A DNA stretch of 64,000 nucleotides from Primula veris (lineage: Eukaryota > Streptophyta > Magnoliopsida > Ericales > Primulaceae). The notes beneath the pieces are model-generated. The model did not search any database. It saw nothing but the letters and a program-made list of their open reading frames with translations, and was not told the origin of the DNA. Positions 45,180 to 55,495 of this stretch are shown here, piece by piece. The translations under genes and the position numbers were made by a program. Numbering within the stretch: position 1 is the stretch's first letter; each line of letters opens with the position of its first letter. The DNA is taken from positions 9,238,001 to 9,302,000 of the forward strand of contig OY821751.1 of NCBI GenBank assembly GCA_963682055.1, written 5' to 3'.

Positions 45180-46270
45180 TGTAACGACTCCGAAATTTTG
45201 GTATTTATTATTGATTTGTATTATTTTTCTAAAGTGAAATTAATGTATTGTGTATTTGTATATATGTGAAATAAATAATGTAGTAATGCATATGTAAAAA
45301 TAATGTTGGGTTATATTTGTAGTTAATAATAAATATGTGGGCTAATATGGTTATTTAAATAAAAACTAAAACCTAATTCATATATATATATAAACTCGTA
45401 CGTTTATACATACATATATACAGTATACATACGCAGTCTTCTATATATAGATACGTACAACGAGAGAGAAGTCCGGGAGAGATGAGAGACAAGAGAGAGA
45501 CATGTGATGAAGTGAGGACGAGAGGAGAGGTCGGCGACCAGGCCAGGTCAGGCCGTTGTGATGGGTGGCGATTGTCGCGGTGTTCGGGTTTCCGACAGCC
45601 GCTTCGGGAGTCTATTAGGTGGTCACCCGGTTTCCGTTTTTTTTGAACAAATATATTTTCTAACCTACTTTTCGAGATCTATATATCTGTGTAAGTCTTC
45701 TCCTTTGATTTTCACTTTTATAAAAACTCAGTTTTAAAATTTTATTAATAATCCGAATTTATATAAATTTTATTAATCCGTGGTTCGTTTTGATCTTGTT
45801 TAGAGACGGGTTAAGAGTCGTGTAGCGGTTGTCCAGATTTATAAGTTTTGTTCGGTGAGTTTTCGAGTTTGGGATATATTGACAAACGAGCTCTCATTTG
45901 TTTAGGTAAGGGGGAAGAAACCGATCCTATTTTATTAGGTTTTATTTTTGTGGTTGTTTATTTGTTGGTTTGTGTGTTTGCTTAGTTGATATGGGTAGAA
46001 TATAACATGTGCTGTATAATATTTTGTGATATTTTATTATTTGAGAATTATTGTTTAAAATGACTTTTGATTTTTAATTTCTTTTAAAAAGAAACTGAAT
46101 CTTGATCTAAAAGGTGTTTGTGTAATTGGTCATACCGTAAACTGTGAAAGTGGTGATCTTGTGTGACTGAAATGATGATATTGTGCATGTGTTCTGTGAT
46201 TAATAGTGACCTTTTATATTGTGTTATATTTATTTATTTTTGGTGAACGTGTGACACTAGTTTCGTGATT

Positions 46271-46310
<40 letters not shown>

Positions 46311-47324
46311 TGGTTTTGAGATTGAAGTAATAGTGTGTGTGTGGGGTACCATTGCACTTTGGGTCCCTGAACAGTAGCTCGAAAGGTGGGTATATTTGTA
46401 CCAGTGTGAAAGGTATCATTGCATTATGGGTTCTTGAGCAGGGACTCTAAAGTTGGGTAGTTTTTAGTACCAGCACGCATGTGTGTGGGGTACCAGTGCA
46501 CTGGATACTTGAGCAACAGTGGCTCTAAAGGTGGGTACGTGTGATGCAATCCCAAATGTATTTTACTATTGTATTTTATTTTTAAATAATTATTATTTAT
46601 TTGGATTATATGTTGTGTTGAACATTGTGTTTCATATAACATTTTGGATATCATGTGTCATATGAATAATATGTTGATAATAGTGATACCGTCATAGAAT
46701 TTCATGTTTAGGATTATGTGGGCATGCCAATGCTATTAAATTCCATTTTGTTCCCATGTCGATGGACATGTGATGACCAGGTTTCACGTATGCTTGACGA
46801 TTTGGAAGTCATTACACTAGATATATACACACCTCTTTGAGTTGCACGTGAGTATTGACAGTCGTATATTTTAATAGTCACTATGTCATGTTTTTAAATG
46901 ACACAAAGTGTATTGTTATGAAATTTATATTATTCGTTGTAGTGTCAGCTGGGTTGGATACGATGTTTATCCTTGTTGGATTTATTTTATAAAGATCGCA
47001 TTGGCGAGTTTTATTTAGCTACGTCATTTCATTTGAACAGGTTGATTTTTGTTGAAACAAATAGATGCACAAAGGTCATGCCAAAATTTATAGAACTTCT
47101 GTTAATAACAAAAATATGTTTTTGTTTTATTTTGTCGCATTTGAGTATTGTTGGCTACCACTAGACCAATCGTCCTTCAATGTGATTATCGGCATGTCTT
47201 GAAGAATCTGTTTGGTTTCATTATATACTGTGTTGTCGAATGCTTATGCATGTTTTGTCATTTAAATCATTTTATTTTAATTTACATTCATAATCCGGGG
47301 TTATCCAAAATGTGGAACGTGACA
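45180..47324 (+). repeat. Complete solo LTR of a Tekay/Del-like chromovirus
   Basis: The 2,145-bp LTR runs from TGTAACGACTCCGAAATTTT to AATGTGGAACGTGACA and is flanked by the 5-bp duplication TAACT (45175-45179 and 47325-47329). No internal retrotransposon domain lies inside. The ends parallel the complete element's LTR (TGTAACATCCC...GCGTGACA), but the body differs, so it is another family of the same lineage. A GAGA-rich stretch near 45460-45530 and a tandem repeat at 46339-46543 are internal. Solo LTRs arise by recombination between the two LTRs of one insertion. Confidence 0.92.
46339..46543 (+). repeat. Tandem repeat inside the solo LTR
   Basis: Three diverged units of about 70-85 bp share GGTAYCATTGCAYT or GGTACCAGTGCACT, then a CTTGAGCA/CCTGAACA phrase and GGGTA. 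Position and style recall the threefold repeat in the complete chromovirus LTR, though the sequence is different. Confidence 0.8.
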
Positions 47325-47912
47325 TAACTCCTTCCGATTAACATTGTTAACTATAGTAATGGCTCACAATGTATATATGCATTTGTTACATTGTCTTTAT
47401 AATCTATGAAACAAACGACAACTCAAGATGGACTATGTTTTTAGCTACAAGATCATGAAATGTTGTTTCTTTTCCGTGTGGACAACAAGAAATGTCTAAA
47501 AAATTGAAACATAATCTATACAAGCAAAATGTAAATGATTTTTTTCATAATATACACAAAACGATAATATTTTATTGAATTTAGAGTACGGTGCAATATC
47601 TCGTATTTATGGTTACAAAATGCAACATAATTATTTCCAATTATTTATGAAAGGACAGAATTATCTGTGATTTCAGATATAGTTCGGTTTTATGATGTTT
47701 ACTACATAAATTTTGCCATTTTTTCGGTTTGTGTCCCGAGTTTTTTTTTTTAATTTTGTACCCCATATTTCGGTTTTTGTTTTTCTTTTCTGAGCTTTTC
47801 CATCCAATTATTGATGGAAAATGGTCACGTGCGGTCCACATGTATGTTTTTAATGTCTTTTTACCTAAATTCACTCATTTAGTTAAGCTATTTAACTTTA
47901 AAAAATGGTTTC
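47325..47912. repeat. Segment C, left part: diverged third copy of A/B sequence
   Basis: 47330-47460 resembles 56560-56665 (ATTAACATTGTTAACTATAGTA, then a CTCACAATSTRTATATGCAT-like phrase). 47690-47912 resembles A's 23780-24010 (ATTTTGCCATTTTT, TTATTGATGGAAAATGGTCA against TAATTATGGATGGAAATGGTCA, TTAGTTAAGCTATTTAAC). No gene is recognised. It is interrupted at 47912 by the copia element. Confidence 0.75.
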
Positions 47913-48114
47913 TGTTGTAATACACTATTAGCTACGTATATAGGGAGACAGAAGTAAAGAGAGGGGAGAACAGTATGATCTTTATTAATGAAGGAATATG
48001 AATGGATGAATGAATACAAGACCCCTAGCCCTCTTTATATAGATAGAGGGTTAGGGTTACAAGCCCACCTGGGCCCATTAAGTAAAAGCCCAAGAGTCCA
48101 ATAATCTTACAACA
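47913..48114 (-). repeat. 3' LTR of the copia element
   Basis: 202 bp. Differs from the 5' LTR at three positions: AAGTAAAGA/AAGTAGAGA, CCTGGGCC/CCTGTGCC and AATCTTAC/AATTTTAC (this LTR first). All are single-base changes. Confidence 0.95.
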
Positions 48115-48124
48115 CTCCCCCTTT
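48115..48124 (-). other. Polypurine tract of the copia element
   Basis: On the minus strand AAAGGGGGAG abuts the TG of the 3' LTR, as expected for the plus-strand primer. Confidence 0.85.
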
Positions 48125-48302
48125 GGACGTCTTGAATTCTTCGTCTTCATGCAGTCGATCTGAGTCGAGTTCATTCGCAGTGCTAAACACATAAAAAACC
48201 TTAGGGCCGGAAAACCCAGTGTGGGACAAAACCGGTACCTAGGAGAAATTGTGTAGCCGAATGATATAGGCCGAAATATCATGTAAGTAACTAACCACAA
48301 AA

Positions 48303-48630
48303 CAGTGTGCCTCATCAAAACCTTACCAGAGCAAACCCAATGGGAAAATCTCTGATCTAAGGAAAAAGAGTGCAACGGTGGTAGTAATAGGGGATCAACC
48401 ACCAAACAGGTGCCTCATCAAAACCTTGCCAGAGTAAACCCAGTGGGAAAAAACTCTGGTCGAAGGACAAAAGAGTACACTGTGGTAAGAAGTATACGAC
48501 AGGATACTCTCCCTGATTTCGGCAATCCTTAGTGATATAACAGGGAACGTGTCTCGCTAAAAACCTTGTCAAGGAAAACCCAGTGGGAAAAACCTTGTAC
48601 TAAGGACAAAAAGAGTACACATGCATACAA
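48303..48630 (-). repeat. Three diverged repeats in the copia 3' non-coding region
   Basis: On the plus strand, units near 48308, 48410 and 48549 share GTGYCTC, AAAACCTT, AAACCCARTGGGAAAA and AAGGACAAAAGAGTACA (first unit variant). Spacing is about 100-140 bp. I recall similar ACCTTG...ACCCAGTGGGA phrases from the 3' ends of other plant copia elements but cannot verify this here. Confidence 0.7.
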
Positions 48631-48697
48631 CAGGATGCTCCCCCTCACTTGCACACGACAGGGTGCGAGGATTTCGACTCTGACATAAAATGTCGCT

Positions 48698-51600
48698 CTA
48701 AGGTAGCTCAGATAGCCTACGTATGCCAATCGCCTGTACGTGCTTCTGAAAAGAATGCTTTGGCAGTGACTTGGTGAACAAGTCAGCGTGGTTATTCTCT
48801 GAACCAATATGCTTCACTTCAATCTTTTGAAGCGTTTGTTGTTCATGTGTGAAGAACAACTTTGGCGCGATATGCTTAGTGGTATCACCTTTGATATAAC
48901 CATTTTTCGCTTGATCAATCACAGCGGTGTTGTCCTCATAAATAACAACTGGTTCATCATGATCGTAAGCTAGATCACAGGTGCTTCGAATATGGCCAAT
49001 AACTGCTTGAAGCCAGACACACTCTCTAGTCGCCTCATAGAGCACGAGTAGCTCAGAGTGGTTAGTCGAAGTGGCCACTAGAGTCTGTTTACGAGACTTC
49101 CAGGATATCGCCGTGTTCCCAATGGTAAAGACATAACCAGATTGGGAACGTCACTTGTGCGGGTCTGATAAGAAACCAGCATCGGCATAGCCGACAAGGG
49201 TTGCGTTATTTCGAGGATCAATGGAGCTAGATCCACTCGACGCAAAGGGATAGAATAAGCCCATGTCCGTAGTACCTCTAAGGTAACGGAAAATGTCTTT
49301 TATGCCAGTCCAGTGGCGGCGTGTTGGCTCGGTGCTGTGTCGAGCTAGACAATTCACAGCAAACGAGATGTCCGGTCTAGTACATTGGGCCAAGTACAAT
49401 AGTGCGCCTATTGCACCCAGATATGAACACTCAGGGCTCAATATCTCTTCATCATCCTCCTTTAGACGGAAGGGGTCCTTATTAATGTCTAGAGAACGGA
49501 CGACCATGGGAGTAGAGGACGGCTTAGCATCACTATGACTAAAGCGCCTCAACACCTTTTGGGTGTAGTTTTCTTGATGGACTAAAATTCCATCTGTACG
49601 GTGCTCGATCTGCAGGCCGAGGCAATACCGTGTCTTCCCAAGATCTTTCATCTCGAATTCCTTCTTCAGGATTTTAGCAATTTCGAACAACTCTTTCGAG
49701 GTTCCTATGAGATTCATATCATCTACATAGACTGCGATAATCGCATATCCTGAAGTGGATTTCTTTATGAACACGCATGGGCATAGTTCATTATTAACAT
49801 ATCCCACGCCGATCAAGTATTCACTTAGACGGTTATACCACATCCGTCCGGATTGTTTCAATCCATATAGTGATCGTCTCAGTCTAATCGAGAACGTGTT
49901 CCGTGGACGGGAACTACTTGATTGAGGCAACTTAAGTCCATCAGGGACTCTCATGTAAATCTCTGTGTCTAGATCCCCGTAGAGATACGCTGTGACCACA
50001 TCCATGAGCTGCATATTCAGTTTTTCGGAAACTACTAAACTGATTAAGTAGCGGAACATTATAACGTCCATTACGGGAGAATACGTCTCATCATAATCAA
50101 TTCCAGGGCGTTGAGAGAAACCTTGCACCACAAGGCGAGCTTTGTATCTAACAATATCATTATTCTCATCACGCTTCCTTACGAAAACCCATTTATGACC
50201 AAATGGTCTAACATTGGGCGGTGTTGGAGCGACAGGTCCAAACACGCTTCGTTTCGTTAAGGAATCCAATTCAGCCTGGATTGCTTGTTTCCATTGAGGC
50301 CAGTCCGTTCTTCGCTGACACTCAGCAATGGTACGAGGTTCCATGTCATCATTGTTCATAATGTCAGTGGCCACTGCGTATATGAACACATCATCGATGA
50401 CAGTCTCGTTTCGCTTCAAAATATCGTCTAAACTAGTATAATCGACAGATATTTCGAGGTTATCGTGATGATTAGGATCTGGTGTTTCATCTGGAACACG
50501 CTTCTCTAATACATCACCGTGATCCTTAATGATCTCGTGTGGCAAAACAGATGCGACAGGATTTCTCCTCTTTCGAGGCAGAACATCCTTGGAACCGGAC
50601 GGCCTTCCTCTTTTTTTCGGAAGGGCGGCGGACTGAACGGCCGACGGCAGCGTTCTTTGCTCGGTGGGTACAACCGGAGCAACGTGTTCAACCGGAACAC
50701 GGCGTCTCACTGGGACGTCTATCCTTGCAGGCACATTTGCAGCAGGTATATGTGATCTCGTGACATTCGCTAGGTCATTAAATGCGTCTGGCATTTGATT
50801 TGCAACATTTTGCAGACCTAGGATTCTCTGCACTTCCTTATCACTATGTGCAGTTGGGGGATCTAGATGAGACATAGTGGGTACATGCCACGTTAATTCA
50901 CGTCGTTCCTTATCAACGTTAACGTGCATATCTTCCCCTAACGACGGGAAGAGTGTCTCATCAAAGTCACAATCCGCATGTCTAGCGGTAAAGAGATCGC
51001 CTATCAAGGGCTCTAAATAGCGTATTATGGACGGGGATTCATAACTGACATATATGCCCCGTCGTTTCTGATGTCCAAATTTGGAACGCTTAGGCGGCTC
51101 AATTGGAACATTGACTAAACACCCAAACACGCGTAAATGTGAGACATCGGGCTCATATCCAGTTACCAACTGGTACGCAGATAGTGGTTGGGTGGCCATG
51201 GGCCTCAGACGGACCAACGCAGCAGCATGCAAAATGGCATAGCCCCACGCAGAAATAGGAAGTTTGGTGCGCATAACCAAAGTCCTAGCAATCATTTACA
51301 ATCGCTTAATGAAAGCTTCTGCAAGGCCGTTTTGGGTATGAACATACGCAACTGGGTGTTCAAGATTAATTCCCAAAGTCATGCAATAGTCATCGAAAGT
51401 TTTCGATGTAAACTCCGCGGCATTATCAAGTCTAATAGACTTTATCGGATAATCCGGATGATGAGCCCTCAATTTAATGATCTGGGTTAGGAGTTTTGGA
51501 AACGCTGCGTTTCTTGTGGACAACAAAGCTACATGTGACCATCTTGTCGATGCATCAACCAAAACCATGAAATATTTAAATGGTCCGCAAGTTGGTTGAA

Positions 51601-52267
51601 TAGGTCCACAAATATCTCCTTGAATTCTTTCAAGGAATTGGGAAACCAATTTCGTAGGTTTCACACGAATTGGTTTGAGATTAGTCTTTCCAATCGAGCA
51701 TGCTTGGCATAGGCTTTTCGGATTAATCACGAAATTCTTTCCTCCAAGAGGATGCCCATGAGATGCGTTCATCGTTCGAAGCATCGTATTTTGACCCGGG
51801 TGTCCCAGCCGGTCATGCCATAGCATAAAAGTGCTTTCATCAATCGGCGCCCGCCGAATGATTAGATTGCTTTCAAAGTTTTGGATTGTAGTAACATACA
51901 AACCACTTGAAAGACATCTCAACTTCTCCAGAATACGCTTTTGGTCGTATTGAGTGGAGGTAATGTGAAGGTATTCAATACCATTTTCACGAGCAGTTTC
52001 AAGATGAAACTTATTTTCTCGGATATCCTTAAAGCTCAACAAGGTACGACTGGACCTCGGAGAATATAAGGCCTCAGATACTTCAACAGGAGTACCATTT
52101 GACAACGTGAATTTAGCTTTACCAAAGCCTTCAACAAGGGTCGACGGGCCCGAAATTGTTGTCACTGAGGTTACTTTAGGCGTAAAGTTGATAAAAAACG
52201 ATTTATCTTTTAAGATAGTATGTGTAGTGCCACTATCAACCAGACAATCAACTGCCCCACAATACAT
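48698..52267 (-). pseudogene. Copia pol: protease, integrase, reverse transcriptase, RNase H, with nonsense codons
   Basis: A single minus-strand frame of about 1,190 codons with stops at 51296-51298 (after AFIKRL, where the family has Gln) and near 49148-49150 (after SDPHK). Protease: CLVDSGTTHTIL near the start. Gag-pre-integrase: WHDRLGHPG. Integrase: HPLGGKNF, QGDICGPIQP, RLDNAAEFTS, QNGLAEAFI. Reverse transcriptase: GHKWVFVRKRDENN, YKARLVVQGFSQRPGIDYDE, LYGLKQSGRMWYNRL and YVDDMNLIG. RNase H: YADAGFLSDPHK, STNHSELLVLYEA, YEDNTAVIDQAKNGYIKGD and a final LFTKSLPK. This would encode the replication and integration enzymes; the stops prevent a full polyprotein. The frame itself is otherwise unbroken, indicating relatively recent decay. 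Confidence 0.94.
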
Positions 52268-52497
52268 GCCTAAAAGTAAAATAATTTAAAGTCGGTCACA
52301 CGAATAAAAGGAATTTGCTCAATGAAATAACTTTAAATTATACGAGAAATGTTCAAAACATTATCCATAAAACAAACCATAATCCAAAAGAAATGAACAA
52401 TATCCAAAGGAAAAAACATAATCCGAAATGGAATTGAAATAACATAATCCAGGAGCAAAACAGCTCAATTATTAAAAGAAACGAAGAAAAAAAAGCT

Positions 52498-53493
52498 TTA
52501 TTCTTCCATGTGAGCCTCAAAGTCAGGGGTCTCAAGGGTTTCTTTTGCACTAGCTTCAATCATGTTGGTTTCGACCCTTCTACCCTTGTGGTAGTTTTCG
52601 ACTTCTTGGGGAGTTGCCCTATAAGTCCTTTGCATATGACCATTTCCACCACATTTATAGCACAGAGTTGGCATAGCGGCCGGATCTCTTGCTTTGGGAC
52701 GACTGGCCCGATTGTTCCTACCACCACGAGACTGCCTAGGAGGAGCCACAGGTCCTCGGTTCGGACGATTGTCCAAACCTCGCTTGGCTAGACGAGCATT
52801 ACGCTTATCCCTGTTCCTTGGCTGACGGGACGACTGGCCCTTTTCTCGTTTCCCATATCGTGGACGAGGTCCACGAACAGCATTAGCATCAGGCATTGGA
52901 ATTGCCTTTGAACCAGCAGGGCGAGAATTATTGTTCATCATTAAAATGAGACTATTCTTCTCGTCCAATAACAACTGGGTGATAAGCTCGGGAAATTTGG
53001 TGAATTTAGACTGACGATATTGCTTTTGGAGCAAGATGTCAGAACTTGGAAATGTGGTGTACGTTTTCTCCAATAAGTCACTGTCGGTGAGTGTTTCACC
53101 ACAGTATTGGAGAGTAGCATGAATTCTGCATACTTCAGCGTTATATTTTTCAACGCTTTCAAAGTCCTGAAATCGCAGATTCAGCCAATCACGGCGGGCT
53201 TCAGCAAGTCAAATGGTCTTTTGGTGGTCGAAACGCTCTTTCAGAGAGTCCCATAATGCCTTTGGTGAGGTGGTCGCTATGAACTCAGATTTCATGGCGT
53301 TTGATAAGTGGCGGCGAAACAGAATCATCGCCCGAGCACTCATTTCACGCGTTACTTCCATTTCACGCTCCTCCTCATCATATATGACATCCAATAAGCC
53401 TTGGGCATCTAAATGGTTTTGGATATCCTGACTCCAATCCAAGTAGTTCTTGCCGGCAGCATCCAAAATTGGAAAGTCAAGCTTGATTGACAT
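52498..53493 (-). pseudogene. Copia Gag with one nonsense codon and a damaged zinc knuckle
   Basis: The minus-strand frame starts MSIKLDFPILDAAGKNYLDW, a typical copia Gag beginning, and runs 331 codons to the stop at 52498-52500. One in-frame TGA (53209-53211) interrupts it just after SLKERFDHQKTI; the frame then continues with RRDWLNLRFQDFESVEKYN. A long Arg/Gly/Pro-rich basic stretch (52900-52700) precedes the knuckle CYKCGGNGHMQRTY, in which the final Cys of CCHC is Tyr. Gag forms the virus-like particle and binds RNA. A separate pol frame starts about 230 bases downstream. Confidence 0.92.
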
Positions 53494-53743
53494 TTTTCTA
53501 CAACAGGAGAAAAGAAAATAAAGACTGGATTAGTCATCATATAAAACAACGGGTTTATATGTTTATGGTTTGTATAAGCACAAACTTTATTTCGAAACAA
53601 CAGGTTCGAAAAACAAGTTTTGCTTTTAAGTGAAGAGGTTCTCTTTGATCGAACGACAGGTCGATCCTGAGACACCAATTCGGCGAATACATATCTATAT
53701 AGACGCATTCGGGGAAATTATTATTTACTCAACCCCTTTCGGT

Positions 53744-53872
53744 AGCTCTATTTGAACACGACCAGGAAAGACGGTGAGGGGGGTGGGCACGAATGCCTCT
53801 TAAAAACCGACCTCATTAGGAGAACGACTTCCGCCTTTATCTTTCCTAGACATCGTATCCAAATAGGTGAGC
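53744..53872. repeat. Inverted repeat in the copia leader
   Basis: GCTCTATTTGAACACGACCA followed by GGAAAG (53744-53769) is imperfectly complementary to CTTTCCTAGACATCGTATCC followed by AAATAGGTGAGC (53841-53872). Loop about 70 bases. It could form a leader stem-loop in the genomic RNA. Confidence 0.6.
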
Positions 53873-54055
53873 CTATTTGGGGAAGATTCATAATTTTTTC
53901 AACTTAAATGTGAATATATACGATTTTCGCATTTTATATATGGCAATAATATTAAACATAGATAATATCTATCTAGATTAATTACACATATATAAACATG
54001 CAGTAAATATATTTTAGAATCTATCTAATCATGCAGTAGATTTGGTGTTATAAAC

Positions 54056-54275
54056 AAATCAATTTAAGATTATCAATCAATCTATAAAGATTCTAACATA
54101 TCAAATCAAATCAATTTATGATTATCAATCAATCCATGAAGATTCTAACATATCAAATCAAATCAATTTAAGATTATCAATCAATTCATGAAGATTCTAA
54201 TATATCAAATCAAATCAATTTATGATTATCAATCAATCCATGAAGATTCTAACATATCAAATCAAATCAATTTAA
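54056..54275. repeat. 52-bp tandem repeat, about four units, in the copia leader
   Basis: The phrase AAATCAATTTA(A/T)GATTATC recurs at a constant 52-bp spacing (54056, 54108, 54160, 54212, partial at 54264), with AAGATTCTAACATATCAAAT in each unit. Units alternate AAGATT and ATGATT, suggesting a two-unit step in its expansion. Confidence 0.93.
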
Positions 54276-54838
54276 TTCAATTAACATGCAATTTTTATTC
54301 GCTTGCCTTTTAATAAATTATATGCATGTGTGTGTATATTTACCAAATATTGTATCTTTATCAACCATATGTACTGTTTTCGTATAAGTATTATACTACA
54401 GGACCATGCGTGTAATTTCAGCAAACTATATATCTATTTACAGCATTATTACATATACAGTCCAGAATTTCAGACAAGTTTCAGTTTAGTCCTTGAGTAA
54501 TTTTACAGCTTTCAGAGAATTACAATTCAGTACATACGTTTCAGTTTGTTGCAGATTTAATCTGACAGATTAATACATGTTTTACAATTACATGATTTTT
54601 GATTTACAATTCGGTTATACATGTAATAAGTACACAACTTTTTTTTTTTTCTTCATGTAATAAGTTAACATGCATACCGTACCAAGACATATACTATTTG
54701 GACAAAAATAAACTTTTTTGTTTATACATACATGGTAACAAACGTGTGTATTATCATGATTAACATGCAATATTTTGTTATCAAACCAATTGAGTAAACA
54801 TGCATACACTATTCACAACATATTCATGATACACAGTA

Positions 54839-54873
<35 letters not shown>

Positions 54874-55269
54874 AAACATACGCAGGAATGATGGCAGTAG
54901 TAGCATAAGGTTTAAGTATGTATGTACTCAGTACCAGTACCAGTAGCATAAGGTTTTAAAACCTACGCAGGGAATTGATGAGCAGTAGCATAATATTTCA
55001 ATTTCAATTTTCAAATGGCAGTAGCATGCAAACATGTACAGTAACATGCTATAGTAATATGGCAGTAGCATACAAAACATGCTATAGTAATATGGCAGTG
55101 AAGTCATCATCACATATAACATATAAACATGCTGATGTGTACGGTTAAAAAAAATTATATCCGGGTAACTTACGCACGGTATGTTGGTGAAGGTCGATAT
55201 AGCAATAACCTAATAAAATTCGGATAAACCTCAAGGTTTATTGAACCCAGAATTCGTACTCCAATCTCC

Positions 55270-55288
55270 GAGAGCAGTGCTGATAACG
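55270..55288 (-). other. Primer-binding region of the copia element
   Basis: Directly inside the 5' LTR the minus strand reads CGTTATCAGCACTGCTCTC. TTATCAGCAC next to the LTR is familiar from other plant copia elements and is thought to pair with an internal part of initiator tRNA-Met. The exact pairing was not checked. Confidence 0.55.
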
Positions 55289-55490
55289 TGTTGTAATACA
55301 CTATTAGCTACGTATATAGGGAGACAGAAGTAGAGAGAGGGGAGAACAGTATGATCTTTATTAATGAAGGAATATGAATGGATGAATGAATACAAGACCC
55401 CTAGCCCTCTTTATATAGATAGAGGGTTAGGGTTACAAGCCCACCTGTGCCCATTAAGTAAAAGCCCAAGAGTCCAATAATTTTACAACA
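55289..55490 (-). repeat. 5' LTR of the copia element
   Basis: 202 bp. On the minus strand CTATATAAAG (about 55408-55417) is a good TATA box, and TTCATTAATAAAGATC downstream supplies an AATAAA polyadenylation-like signal (about 55355-55361), placing promoter and terminator in this very short LTR. Confidence 0.93.
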
Positions 55491-55495
55491 GTTTC

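Larger units (their letters stand above)
26063..45412. repeat. Tandem segmental duplication, copy B
   Basis: 19,350 bp. It begins inside the CACTA 5' subterminal region and ends inside the solo chromoviral LTR. From 32036 to 45412 it aligns with 1-26062. It lacks the Tekay-type insertion (intact target at 36948-36952) and lacks A's 21578-21681 and 22261-24544. It carries 28 bp near 42364-42391 and 17 bp near 32269-32285 that A lacks. Confidence 0.93.
53494..55288 (-). other. Long 5' leader of the copia element
   Basis: About 1.8 kb between the 5' LTR and gag without a gene. It contains, in minus-strand order: the primer-binding region, a zone of short CAGTAGCAT repeats (54893-55100), a 22-24 base T run on the plus strand (about 54846-54869), a 52-bp tandem repeat (54056-54275), and a possible stem-loop (53744-53872). 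Confidence 0.75.
47913..55490 (-). mobile_element. Complete Ty1-copia LTR retrotransposon (minus strand)
   Basis: This 7,578-bp element has 202-bp LTRs beginning TGTTGTAATACAC and ending TTTACAACA, flanked by the target duplication GTTTC (47908-47912 and 55491-55495). On the minus strand, in order: 5' LTR (55490-55289), primer-binding region, a long leader, gag, pol (protease, integrase, reverse transcriptase, RNase H), a 3' region of repeated motifs, a polypurine tract and the 3' LTR (48114-47913). I count three differences between the two LTRs in 202 bp. Several nonsense codons make it non-autonomous. The integrase-before-reverse-transcriptase order defines Ty1-copia. Confidence 0.95.

Noticed and set aside
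45413..47324. A novel promoter or gene start after the end of copy B (GAGA-rich, GC-rich stretch)
   Set aside because: The whole interval is explained as the body of a solo LTR bounded by TAACT duplications.
50519..50763. Plus-strand ORFs inside the copia integrase/RT linker
   Set aside because: They oppose the strongly supported pol frame and have no domain.
54056..54275. CRISPR-like or satellite array at 52-bp spacing
   Set aside because: Only about four units, all conserved across the whole unit, confined to the copia leader; it is a local tandem repeat.
54846..54869. Poly-T run as the tail of a LINE/SINE insertion
   Set aside because: No element body or target duplication adjoins it; it lies within the copia leader.
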